Positions 17,679-25,733 of a DNA stretch of 64,000 nucleotides are shown piece after piece; the stretch's first letter is position 1; every line of letters begins with the position of its first letter. Under the pieces are notes generated by a model. The model did no database searches. It was not told where the DNA came from and saw only the letters and a list, made by a program, of their open reading frames with translations. The stretch comes from Gammaproteobacteria bacterium (GTDB taxonomy: Bacteria; Pseudomonadota; Gammaproteobacteria; Arenicellales; UBA868). The stretch covers positions 1 to 64,000 of the forward strand of contig JAKUQR010000015.1 of the NCBI GenBank assembly GCA_022450155.1. Direction: 5' to 3'. The translations under genes and the position numbers were made by a program.

Positions 17679-18217
17679 TGGTGACGGGTGATCGATTGCA
17701 GAACCAGCGTAAGCCCAGTGAAATGGGTCGCGAGGATTTCATCGCAGTGTTCGGTCATGTCTATGAGAAATCCCCCTGGATTGTCGACCAGGCCTGGGAC
17801 CAAGGTCTCGCGATTACCGAAGATACGCCTGAAGGTCTGCGCCTGGCCCTGGCCGCAATAGTCGAGGAGGCAGGTCCGGAACTCCAGCTCAGGCTGCTGC
17901 GCACACACCCTGATCTTGCTGGCAAACTGGGCGTGGGCGATGTCCTGACGGCCAAGTCCCGATCTGAACAAGCCGGTGCGGGACTGGACCAGTGTACAAA
18001 CGATGAATACGCTGAGTTTCAGTCTCTCAATCAGTGCTACACCAAACAATTTGGATTTCCTTTTATTCTTGCGGTACGCGGTCGCAATAGGCAGCAGGTG
18101 CTGGAGAATTTCCGCAGCCGAATCGACAATGATTGTGGCGATGAATTTGCCGAAGCGCTCAGACAGGTGCATCGTATAGCCTGGCTCAGGCTGCAGGAGA
18201 TCGAATTCTACGACTGA
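17678..18217 (+). CDS. uraD: OHCU decarboxylase
   Basis: A 179-residue 2-oxo-4-hydroxy-4-carboxy-5-ureidoimidazoline decarboxylase giving (S)-allantoin. Family landmarks are FGHVYEKSPWIVDQAW, LLRTHPDLAGKL with the catalytic His, SEQAGAGLDQ and NQCYTKQFGFPFILAVRGR. The start is ATG 17678, overlapping the puuE stop by one base (TAATG); an internal ATG 15 codons later (MGREDF) is a weaker alternative. The longer open frame reaching back into puuE is not coding. Together with PuuD and the hydroxyisourate hydrolase it completes urate to (S)-allantoin. Confidence 0.93.
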   Translation: MVTGDRLQNQRKPSEMGREDFIAVFGHVYEKSPWIVDQAWDQGLAITEDTPEGLRLALAAIVEEAGPELQLRLLRTHPDLAGKLGVGDVLTAKSRSEQAGAGLDQCTNDEYAEFQSLNQCYTKQFGFPFILAVRGRNRQQVLENFRSRIDNDCGDEFAEALRQVHRIAWLRLQEIEFYD

Positions 18218-18262
18218 CGGTAGACACTGAGCACAGAACTGGGCTGTCTAACAGGCCAAGTG

Positions 18263-18290
18263 GTGACTGCCGTGGGAGTTCGCTTAGAAT
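18263..18290 (+). promoter_or_regulatory. Candidate promoter for the ureide-breakdown genes
   Basis: GTGACT (18263-18268) and TAGAAT (18285-18290) are separated by 16 bases and resemble sigma-70 -35 and -10 boxes (four and five matches of six). They lie in the 235-base gap between uraD and the carbamoyltransferase gene, the largest gap in the rightward arm. A second transcription start here would allow the late genes to be expressed apart from puuE-uraD. This is judged by eye only. Confidence 0.33.
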
Positions 18291-18452
18291 GCGCAGTGCT
18301 GCAGCTGGATTTTCAGAGCATGTCTGAACACAGTTTATGTTCCAGCCTGTCCGGGGTTCTGCCATAGCGACGATGGATCCTGGCCTGGGATTCATCGGCA
18401 GTTGATACCGCGATCTACACAGTCCACTTTGAATCAGCGAGGAAGCGCAACT

Positions 18453-19484
18453 ATGGCATTGACGCCAGACTTTGGCCCCAGAGACATTTATGCACAGGTC
18501 GAAAAAACCGCGATTAAAGGTCGCCACCTGACTTTTATCGACGACCTGTCTGCGGATGAACTCGACAACCTTTTTCTGACCGCGGAACTGCTCGAGCCTT
18601 ACTGGCGGAGCGGTCTGGAACTGCTTCGGCACAGGATTTTGTGCACTTTGTTTTTCCAACCCAGTACCCGAACCCGGTTTAGTCATGAGACGGCCATGTA
18701 CCGCCTTGGTGGCAACGTTCTGACGGAGTCCAACCCGCTGGTTAGTTCGTCTGCAGCAAAGAACGAATCCCTTTACGATTCGATCCGGGTAATCTCGCAG
18801 TATGCCGATGTTCTTGTACTCAGACACCCCGATGATGAAAGAGTGCTGGCAGATATAGAACTTCTAGCGGCTGACACAATACCGATTATCAGCGGGGGTT
18901 ACGGCAATGTGACGCATCCCACACAGGGCCTTCTCGACATGTACACCGCGTGGCGGGTTTTGGGCGGTGATTTTTCGGCTATGAGCGTGATGATCGCCAC
19001 GCCCGACCTGTCGCGGGCGCGTTCCGGGCAGTCCTTTGCCCTGGGCCTGGCTCGAATGGGTGCCAGGATTGTGTATTCCGGTACGACCGGCCTACGTACA
19101 CCGGATGTCATCCGTGAAAAACTCGACGGGATGAACGCGACCTACGTGGAACACAATGACCTTACGATTCGGCAACAGGAGGATCTGATTGCCGACGAGG
19201 GTATAGATCTGTTGTATCTGCCGGGGTGTTCAGTCAAGAAAGGTGATCCAGGGCGGGATGACTTCATGAAAAAGATGGAGGAATACTATTTCACCGTTGA
19301 CGGGCTGGAAAAAATCCGTAAACAAAGTGGAAAGACTGTGGGTGTTATGCACTCGTTGCCACGTAATGAAGGAGAATTCGACTTCTGTATCGACCAGACA
19401 GCACACGAACTGTATTTCAAGCAGATCGGTTTCTCTGTACCACTGCGTATGTCATTGATTGCCAATATCGTCGGATTGACCTGA
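18453..19484 (+). CDS. ATCase-like carbamoyltransferase, candidate ureidoglycine transcarbamylase
   Basis: A 343-residue aspartate/ornithine carbamoyltransferase family protein. The carbamoyl-phosphate site is intact: STRTR at 71-75, an ATCase-like loop SSSAAKNESL near 98-107, and HPTQ at 155-158. The second-substrate loop reads MHSLPRNEG instead of the HPLP-R-EI of ATCase, so the co-substrate is probably not aspartate. ATG 18453 is chosen because GAGGAAG lies eight bases upstream. It sits between uraD/puuE and carbamate kinase, PucG and AllFGH. It is therefore best read as the enzyme cleaving allantoate with phosphate to ureidoglycine and carbamoyl phosphate, as proposed for an orphan transcarbamylase of Rubrobacter. 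A misplaced pyrB paralogue is the main alternative. Confidence 0.75.
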   Translation: MALTPDFGPRDIYAQVEKTAIKGRHLTFIDDLSADELDNLFLTAELLEPYWRSGLELLRHRILCTLFFQPSTRTRFSHETAMYRLGGNVLTESNPLVSSSAAKNESLYDSIRVISQYADVLVLRHPDDERVLADIELLAADTIPIISGGYGNVTHPTQGLLDMYTAWRVLGGDFSAMSVMIATPDLSRARSGQSFALGLARMGARIVYSGTTGLRTPDVIREKLDGMNATYVEHNDLTIRQQEDLIADEGIDLLYLPGCSVKKGDPGRDDFMKKMEEYYFTVDGLEKIRKQSGKTVGVMHSLPRNEGEFDFCIDQTAHELYFKQIGFSVPLRMSLIANIVGLT

Positions 19485-19507
19485 CTCTGTCTTTGGGCGT
19501 TGAGCAA

Positions 19508-20509
19508 ATGCCGTCAGAACCTAAGGTCGTCATCATCGGTACCGGCGGAACCATCGCTGGCCGCGCCGATTCGGCTACTAACCTCGCTTACAGTGCAGGT
19601 CAGTTGTCGATCGAGGATCTGCTGGAGGTCATTCCCGATCTGGCGAACGTTGCACAAATCAGTGGGCAGAACCTGTTTTCTTTGAATTCCAAGGATATGG
19701 GCCCTGCCCAGTGGCAGTTGCTCGCCCGGACGATCAGCGAGGAGGTCAGTAGAAAAGACGTGTCCGGTGTGGTGATTACCCATGGTACCGATACACTTGA
19801 GGAAGCAGCGCTGTTTCTGCATCTTACGCTCCGTACCGATAAACCAATCGTTTTGACCGGCAGCATGCGTCCGGCAACAGCACTGAGTCCGGATGGACCT
19901 GCCAATCTTTTCCACGCGGTGCAGGTGTGTGCGTCGGCAAAAGCTAGTGGCCGGGGTGTCTTGGTGGTGATGAACGGTGAGATTCTGCCCGCACTGCACC
20001 TAGTCAAGCGCCATTCCATCGCCACAAATGCATTCACTTCATCGCCCGCCGGGCCACTGGGGCGGGTCTATTCCGGCCGCACCTCCTTTTTTTCTGGCCC
20101 GACTAAAGTAGCGCTGGCTGGTGCATTTGGTATCGCACTGGCCAACGACGTGACGTTACCGGCTGTGGATATTCATTACGTTGCCGCTGGCAGTTCGCAC
20201 GCGGGACTGTTGTCCTGTGACTGGACAGAGCGCAACGGCCTGGTGATAGCCGGCTTTGGCAGTGGGGAGATTCCTGACGGGCTGGTGCCGGAGATTAACC
20301 GGCTGGCGGACGAAGGCATAACCATTGTTGTATCGTCCCGTGTCGCCGGCGTTGTAGTGTTGCCCGAAACGATGACTCTGACAGAGGGGCACCACATCGT
20401 AGCTTCGCGCCACCTGAACCCGCACAAGTCTGCACTGCTGCTTTCATTGACACTGGCAGCTGGAAAAGATGTAGCAGCTACTTTTATACGCACCGATGCA
20501 GACGGCTAA
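19508..20509 (+). CDS. Asparaginase-family amidohydrolase of the ureide cluster
   Basis: A 333-residue type I/II asparaginase homologue. The catalytic residues are present: Thr12 in TGGTIAG, the Tyr of the flexible loop (NLAYSAG), Thr94-Asp95 in THGTDTLEEA, and Lys166 in LHLVKRH. The substrate-carboxylate segment, GSQDM in E. coli AnsB, reads NSKDM (60-64), so the Gln is replaced by Lys. No signal peptide is seen, so it is cytoplasmic. ATG 19508 is chosen over a TTG five codons upstream. It lies between the carbamoyltransferase and carbamate kinase genes. That context suggests an amide other than asparagine, for example oxamate, but this is inference. Plain L-asparaginase remains possible. 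Confidence 0.75.
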   Translation: MPSEPKVVIIGTGGTIAGRADSATNLAYSAGQLSIEDLLEVIPDLANVAQISGQNLFSLNSKDMGPAQWQLLARTISEEVSRKDVSGVVITHGTDTLEEAALFLHLTLRTDKPIVLTGSMRPATALSPDGPANLFHAVQVCASAKASGRGVLVVMNGEILPALHLVKRHSIATNAFTSSPAGPLGRVYSGRTSFFSGPTKVALAGAFGIALANDVTLPAVDIHYVAAGSSHAGLLSCDWTERNGLVIAGFGSGEIPDGLVPEINRLADEGITIVVSSRVAGVVVLPETMTLTEGHHIVASRHLNPHKSALLLSLTLAAGKDVAATFIRTDADG

Positions 20510-20515
20510 ACCGCA

Positions 20516-21490
20516 ATGACTTCACCTACCCACTCACGGGAACTTCCTCCTCGGTTGTTGATCGCAGTGGGTGGAAATGCCATTCATCCGCCGGGCATTA
20601 AAGGCACATCTGAAGAACAAATGGATTCAGCCGCCCGCGCGGCCCAGACACTGTTACCCATTCTAGAACTGGAGCGTGAACTGATCGTTACGCACGGCAA
20701 TGGTCCAGGTGTCGGCAAAACAATGATGCGTCAGGCCCTGGCAAGACATCGGGTTGCACCCATGTCGGTTGATATCTGTGTTGCCAATACACAGGGTGTA
20801 ACGGCTTATCTGTTGATGCAGGCTTTCGAGAATGCGCTGCGCGGCGTTGGTAACCCAAGACACGCTATCGGCCTGGTTACACAGGTTGAGGTTGATCCGG
20901 CAGATCCTGCATTTAGACACCCGAACAAGCCCGTAGGATATTTTTTCTCTGAGCAAGAGGCACAAGAACTCGAAACTGAACTCGGTTGGGTTATGCGCGA
21001 AGATGCCGGCCGTGGATGGCGCCAAGTTGTGCCATCACCTGAGCCCAAACACATCTGCGACATCTCGCTGATCGATGGACTGGCCAGTCGCGGTACGATT
21101 GTGATTGCTGGCGGCGGCGGCGGTATACCGGTTGTCAGAGATGCCCACGGCATACGCCGGGGGATAGGAGCGGTGATCGATAAAGACCTGACTTCACAGC
21201 ACATGGCCAATGTACTGGGTATCGAACACATGTTGATCCTGACCGCGGTGCCGCGGGTGGCACTGGATTTTGGCGGGCCGAATGAAAGGGAGATTGCCCA
21301 ATGCTCGGCCCCACAGATGAGACAGCACCAGGCGGACGGGCACTTTGCACCGGGAAGCATGGGACCAAAGGTCGAAGCCGCAATGAGATTTGTTGAGCAG
21401 GGCGGCAGACGTGCGATCATCGCCCACCTCGAGCAAGCACTGCCGGCATTGATGGGAGACGCCGGTACCCACATTATTGCCAGCGACTGA
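20516..21490 (+). CDS. Carbamate kinase
   Basis: A 324-residue amino-acid-kinase-fold carbamate kinase (ArcC/AllK family), converting carbamoyl phosphate plus ADP to ATP, CO2 and ammonia. Landmarks are IAVGGNAI near the N-terminus, VTHGNGPGVG, CVANTQG, VIAGGGGGIPVV with the adjoining VIDKDL, and HFAPGSMGPKVEA near the C-terminus. It begins six bases after the asparaginase homologue, so the two are co-transcribed. No arginine deiminase genes are present. Its carbamoyl phosphate is therefore expected from the carbamoyltransferase upstream and from AllFGH downstream. Confidence 0.93.
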   Translation: MTSPTHSRELPPRLLIAVGGNAIHPPGIKGTSEEQMDSAARAAQTLLPILELERELIVTHGNGPGVGKTMMRQALARHRVAPMSVDICVANTQGVTAYLLMQAFENALRGVGNPRHAIGLVTQVEVDPADPAFRHPNKPVGYFFSEQEAQELETELGWVMREDAGRGWRQVVPSPEPKHICDISLIDGLASRGTIVIAGGGGGIPVVRDAHGIRRGIGAVIDKDLTSQHMANVLGIEHMLILTAVPRVALDFGGPNEREIAQCSAPQMRQHQADGHFAPGSMGPKVEAAMRFVEQGGRRAIIAHLEQALPALMGDAGTHIIASD

Positions 21491-21516
21491 CAACCTAAAA
21501 GATCTGGAAAACAATC

Positions 21517-22773
21517 ATGAGTAACAGCACAAATCCGGGGCCGAGTACCCTGTTTGAAGAACTTGATCCAGAACCAAGACTGCTGATGGGACCCGGTCCC
21601 GTCGATGTCTATCCCCGGGTTCTACAGGCAATGTCCAGGGCCATGCTTGGGCAATTTGATCCGCAGTTCACTACCTATATGAATCAGGTGATGGCGCTGT
21701 ACCGACGGGTGTTTCGTACTGAAAACCAGTGGACTCTGCTGGTTAACGGGACAGCCCGTTCAGGGATCGAGGCTTGTCTTACTTCGTTGATCTCGCCCGG
21801 GGATAAAGTGCTGGTACCGATTTTTGGCCGCTTTGGACATCTGCTGACCGAAATCGCACGGCGTGCCGGTGGTGATCTGGTCAACATAGAAACTGAGTGG
21901 GGTACGGTATTCGACCCCGAGCAGGTCACTGATGCGATTCGTGCGCATCAACCCAAATTGGTGGCGATGGTCCATGGTGATACGTCAACGACGATGCTGC
22001 AACCGCTGGGGGATGTCGGACGCTTCTGTCGTGAAGCCGGCATTCTGGTTTATGCCGACACCACCGCGACACTCGGCGGTAGTCCGGTGGAAACTGACGC
22101 CTGGTGCCTGGACGCGGTGTCCTCGGGACTGCAGAAATGCATGTCGGGACCACCCGGTACGTCACCCGTTACTTTGAGTGAACACGCAGTGGACAGGATC
22201 AACGCCCGCAAGCATGTCGAGGCCGGTATACGAGGCGCGGACAGCGTAGATGCTGAAGGTGCGATCATTCAATCCAACTACCTCGACCTCGCCATGCTGA
22301 TGGATTACTGGAGTCCTTTGCGTCTGAATCATCACACCGAGTCGACTTCTATGCTGTACGCTGCCCGGGAATGTGCTCGAGTAGTTCTCGGGGAAGGATT
22401 GGAAGCCGGTTTCGAGCGCCATAGACTGACTTCGCAGGCGCTGCGGGCGGGGTTGGCTGCAATGGGGCTTGGCCTCTTCGGTGATACCGAGCATCGAATG
22501 GCCAATGTGACCGGTGTCTACATACCCGAGTCGATCGAGAATGGCGACGCTGTTCGTGCCGCGTTACTGGACGATTTTGGTATAGAGATAGGGACATCAT
22601 TTGGTCCACTGCATGGCAAGATCTGGCGAATTGGCACTATGGGGTACGGCTGTCGTAAAACGAATGTTCTGCGCTGTTTAAGTGCGCTGGAGACTGTTCT
22701 GCGGCGAAATGGCTATACGGCTACTTCCGGGGCGGCTATCGATGCGGCCTATGAGGTCTACAGTGGTGTCTGA
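21517..22773 (+). CDS. pucG: Ureidoglycine-glyoxylate aminotransferase
   Basis: A 418-residue class V PLP aminotransferase. It has MGPGPVDVYPRVLQAMS near the N-terminus, NGTARSGIEA, HGDTSTTMLQPL, ADTTATLGG and the PLP lysine in SGLQKCMSGPPG (Lys207). These match ureidoglycine-glyoxylate aminotransferase (UGXT, PucG) rather than generic alanine-glyoxylate enzymes. The reaction is (S)-ureidoglycine plus glyoxylate to oxalurate (N-carbamoyl-2-oxoglycine) plus glycine. It is followed directly by the AllFGH genes that use oxalurate. The 3-prime end overlaps the small FdrA-C gene. The glyoxylate source is not obvious from this locus. Confidence 0.85.
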   Translation: MSNSTNPGPSTLFEELDPEPRLLMGPGPVDVYPRVLQAMSRAMLGQFDPQFTTYMNQVMALYRRVFRTENQWTLLVNGTARSGIEACLTSLISPGDKVLVPIFGRFGHLLTEIARRAGGDLVNIETEWGTVFDPEQVTDAIRAHQPKLVAMVHGDTSTTMLQPLGDVGRFCREAGILVYADTTATLGGSPVETDAWCLDAVSSGLQKCMSGPPGTSPVTLSEHAVDRINARKHVEAGIRGADSVDAEGAIIQSNYLDLAMLMDYWSPLRLNHHTESTSMLYAARECARVVLGEGLEAGFERHRLTSQALRAGLAAMGLGLFGDTEHRMANVTGVYIPESIENGDAVRAALLDDFGIEIGTSFGPLHGKIWRIGTMGYGCRKTNVLRCLSALETVLRRNGYTATSGAAIDAAYEVYSGV

Positions 22774-22969
22774 CCAGAACGACACACCGGCTGGCGGAAC
22801 TATCTCCTCTGAATTGCTGCACTCACCCCCCCGGGTCGTCAACGTAGGGCTTGCTGTTTTTGCAGCAGACTTGGATGCTCAGGATGTCGACGTTGTTCAC
22901 GTTGATTGGCGACCCCCGGCGGGTGGGGACAAAGACCTGGCACGATTGCTCTCAATGCTGACAGATTAA
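22766..22969 (+). CDS. Stand-alone FdrA/AllF C-terminal domain protein
   Basis: A 67-residue protein with RVVNVGLAVFAADLDAQDVD and VVHVDWRPPAGGDKDLARLL. This corresponds to the last ~55 residues of full-length FdrA in E. coli (VINIGLRSFALEL...VVHYQWSPVAGGNKKLARLLERL), here encoded as its own gene. The GTG start at 22766 overlaps the pucG stop as GTGTCTGA; ATG at 22751 is an alternative adding five codons. Its stop overlaps the allG start as TAATG. Such tight coupling on both sides argues that it is a real gene. The fdrA gene further on ends without this domain, so the protein probably joins the AllFGH complex in trans. Confidence 0.78.
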   Translation: MSDQNDTPAGGTISSELLHSPPRVVNVGLAVFAADLDAQDVDVVHVDWRPPAGGDKDLARLLSMLTD

Positions 22970-24240
22970 TGATGGACAGTATGTCGCTCGCCTCTGCAAT
23001 TCGGTCGGCCAATTCAAAGGCACTGGAGGTTCTGTTACAGGGTGACCCGGTACTGGTCGATGTATTGCCGGCAGAGAATCTCATCCCCGAATTGAGAGAG
23101 CGCAAGATTTTGCACGCTGGCCCACCCATCGAGTGGGACAGGATGTGCGGTCCGATGCGTGGTGCTATCGCAGGTGTGGTGGTATTCGAAGGCTGGGCTG
23201 GCGATCTCGACGACGCCGCCGATCAGGCGTCAAAAGGGTGCTTCGACTTTCATCCAAATCATCACTTTGCTGCCGTAGGTCCGATGACCGGACTGACGAC
23301 CTGCAGCCAACCCTTGCTGGTGGTCGAGAACCGCACAACGGGCAACCGTGCCTACTGCACCGTCAACGAGGGACTGGGCAAAGTGATGCGGTTTGGTGGC
23401 AATGACGAGTCGGTACGGGACAGACTGGCCTGGATTCGCGATTCGCTGGGCCCGGCCCTGGGCGCCGCGCTGCAGAGCTGCGGGGGTATTCCGCTGAGGC
23501 CGCTGGTTGCCCGCGGATTGACGATGGGAGATGAAATGCACCAGCGCAATGTGGCCTGTTCAAGCTTGCTCCTGCGCGAACTGGCACCTGCACTGGCGTC
23601 GGCAGTGGCAGACCACAGTGATCTGTCTGAAATGCTGGCATTCATGGGCAGCAACGATCAGTTTTTTCTCAACATCGCCATGGCGATGGGTAAGTCCATC
23701 ATGGACCCGGTTCGTGATATTGAACTGTCTACTGTGGTCACTGCGATGACGCGCAACGGCACCGATTTCGGAATTCGTGTCAGTGGACTGGGCGACGAAT
23801 GGTTTACGGCGCCGGTTGAGATGCCGGCAGGGCTTTACTTCCCAGGATTCAGTGCAGTCGATGCCAACCCGGATATGGGGGACTCAACTATTGTCGAGAC
23901 GATCGGACTGGGTGGGTTTGCAATGGCGGCAGCGCCCGCGGTTGCTGGATTTGTAGGCGCAGGATCTGTTGCCGAGGCGGCCGGCATTACCGCGAGAATG
24001 CGGGAGATCACGCTGGGTGAACATTCCGAGTGGACGATCGTGAATGAGAATTATCGAGGTGTAGCCACAGGTATTGATATCCGACTGGTGGTTGAGACCG
24101 GGATCGTACCAACGATCAATACCGGGATCGCTCATCGACAACCCGGGATCGGGCAGGTCGGTGCCGGTGTGGTCAAAGCACCGCTGGCGTGTTTTGAAAA
24201 AGCGCTTCGGGCGCTTGGAGAAAGGCTGGGTCTTTCATGA
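22969..24240 (+). CDS. allG: AllG (YlbE-like, DUF1116), oxamate carbamoyltransferase subunit
   Basis: A 423-residue DUF1116 protein matching E. coli YlbE along its length. Shared stretches include LHAGPPIEW, GPMRGAIAGVVVFEGWA, AVGPMTGLT, NEGLGKVMRFGG, GITMGDEMHQRN in the slightly varied form GLTMGDEMHQRN, TAMTRNGTDFGIRVSGLG and INTGIAHRQPGIGQVGAG. With AllF and AllH it is reported to form oxamate carbamoyltransferase, which cleaves oxalurate with phosphate to oxamate and carbamoyl phosphate. The start at 22969 overlaps the previous stop (TAATG), with a second ATG directly after. The end overlaps the fdrA start by four bases. Confidence 0.87.
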   Translation: MMDSMSLASAIRSANSKALEVLLQGDPVLVDVLPAENLIPELRERKILHAGPPIEWDRMCGPMRGAIAGVVVFEGWAGDLDDAADQASKGCFDFHPNHHFAAVGPMTGLTTCSQPLLVVENRTTGNRAYCTVNEGLGKVMRFGGNDESVRDRLAWIRDSLGPALGAALQSCGGIPLRPLVARGLTMGDEMHQRNVACSSLLLRELAPALASAVADHSDLSEMLAFMGSNDQFFLNIAMAMGKSIMDPVRDIELSTVVTAMTRNGTDFGIRVSGLGDEWFTAPVEMPAGLYFPGFSAVDANPDMGDSTIVETIGLGGFAMAAAPAVAGFVGAGSVAEAAGITARMREITLGEHSEWTIVNENYRGVATGIDIRLVVETGIVPTINTGIAHRQPGIGQVGAGVVKAPLACFEKALRALGERLGLS

Positions 24241-25727
24241 GTGTAACGGTCAATACAGTACGCGCCGGAGTTTTTCTCGACTCAGTCGTATTGATGCAGA
24301 TATCACGGAAATTGACGGCGATTCAGGGTGTGGAAGATGCAGCCCTGATGATGGCGACCCCAGCCAATCGGGACATTCTTTCTGACGCCGGCCTTCTTGA
24401 AGAGGGCACTATGGCCGGTCCCGGTGACCTGCTGGTCGCGGTGCGCGCCCAGGATCGGGCCATTGCTGATTCGACACTGCAGCGGGCAGCCGAACTGATG
24501 GAGCGCCCCGCGCAACGGAATGACGGTGCGCAAGAACTTCATCCACTTACGTTGCGCTCGGCCTGCCGCCAGCTGCCCACCGCGAATCTCGCTTTGATTT
24601 CGGTACCCGGTGACTATGCCGGGGCAGAAGCCCGTAAAGCGCTCAGGGCCGGTCTCAATGTGATGATCTTCAGTGACAATGTGCCGCTGGCCGAAGAAAT
24701 CTCCCTCAAACGAGAAGCCCGCGATCTGGGACTTGTTGTGATGGGCCCTGACTGCGGAACGGCGATTATCGACGGGGTGCCGCTGGCTTTTGCCAACGTT
24801 GTGCCGCGCGGCGATATTGCAATTGTGGGCGCTTCAGGTACGGGGATACAGGAGGTGTCCTGCCTGATTGCCCGCGCCGGTAAAGGTATCTCGCACGCAA
24901 TAGGTGTTGGTGGCCGTGATCTGACTGAAGCGGTTGGCGCTATCAGCACCTTGACTGCGCTTGACTGGCTGGAAAGAGATGCTGCAACCCACCACATTGT
25001 GCTCATTTCAAAGCCGCCGGCCCCTGGCGTTGCGGATCGGATCGTTCAGTTCATCCGCCGGAGTTCAAAAAGCTACACCGTCTGTTTGGTCGGTAGTGAT
25101 GACCTGGTGTTACCCGACAATGCGAAGCTGACGACTACTTTAAAAGACGCAGCGGTGGCCGCAGCAAATAGCGGCAAGGGTCTGGCAGCGGTGTCGGCTG
25201 TTCAGCGGGCACCGGCGGTAAGCGGATACGTTAGAGGACTTTATAGCGGCGGTACGCTCGCTGCTGAAGCACAGGCCGTCTTTCTTTCGCATAGACAGCC
25301 CGTTTTATCGAATGCGCCAATACCCGGGGCTGGGTTGTTTACTTCACAGCGCACAAACCACATCATGATTGATTTGGGTGACGATCGGTTTACCCGTGGG
25401 CGGCCACACCCGATGATTGACCCGGCTGTACGTGATGAGCCTATTCTTGCAGCGTTGTCAGACCCTGATGTGGGTGCGGTGTTGTTGGATGTGGTCATAG
25501 GTTTTGGTGCCCATCCCGATCCAGCTGGCCATCTTGCTGGTCTGTTAGAACGCCAAAGTCGTCCTTGTCCGGTCGTTATCGCATCTGTCACGGGTACAGA
25601 CGAAGATCCGCAGGTCCGGGCAAGACAGGTCAGTGTATTGGAACAGGCGGGTGTGATGGTTGCACCCAGCAATGCGGATGCTGCAGAGTTGGCGCTGGCT
25701 TGTCTGAACACCGGCAAAGACCCGTAA
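24237..25727 (+). CDS. allF: AllF (FdrA), oxamate carbamoyltransferase subunit lacking its C-terminal domain
   Basis: A 496-residue FdrA family protein with an acyl-CoA-synthetase/succinyl-CoA-ligase-like architecture. It matches E. coli FdrA from the N-terminus (SVVLMQISRKL, VEDAALMMATPAN) through ANLALISVPGDYA, NVMIFSDNV, VVMGPDCGTAII, GASGTGIQE, GVGGRDL and IDLGDDRFTRGRPHPMIDP to TGTDEDPQ. It stops about 59 residues before the end of E. coli FdrA (555 residues). The missing tail is the separately encoded protein at 22766-22969. ATG 24237 overlaps the allG stop (ATGA). Function in oxalurate phosphorolysis is inferred from the family and the allG/allH/carbamate kinase context. Confidence 0.87.
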   Translation: MSVTVNTVRAGVFLDSVVLMQISRKLTAIQGVEDAALMMATPANRDILSDAGLLEEGTMAGPGDLLVAVRAQDRAIADSTLQRAAELMERPAQRNDGAQELHPLTLRSACRQLPTANLALISVPGDYAGAEARKALRAGLNVMIFSDNVPLAEEISLKREARDLGLVVMGPDCGTAIIDGVPLAFANVVPRGDIAIVGASGTGIQEVSCLIARAGKGISHAIGVGGRDLTEAVGAISTLTALDWLERDAATHHIVLISKPPAPGVADRIVQFIRRSSKSYTVCLVGSDDLVLPDNAKLTTTLKDAAVAAANSGKGLAAVSAVQRAPAVSGYVRGLYSGGTLAAEAQAVFLSHRQPVLSNAPIPGAGLFTSQRTNHIMIDLGDDRFTRGRPHPMIDPAVRDEPILAALSDPDVGAVLLDVVIGFGAHPDPAGHLAGLLERQSRPCPVVIASVTGTDEDPQVRARQVSVLEQAGVMVAPSNADAAELALACLNTGKDP

Positions 25728-25733
25728 CTGAAA

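Noticed and set aside
18186-18827. 213-codon minus-strand ORF over the uraD-carbamoyltransferase gap
   Set aside because: It runs antisense through the carbamoyltransferase start region, shows no recognisable domain and would cover the likely promoter.
22682-22765. Longer version of the FdrA-C ORF starting inside pucG
   Set aside because: The upstream codons lie in the pucG coding sequence in another frame and have no homology to FdrA; the overlap start GTG 22766 (or ATG 22751) is the better choice.
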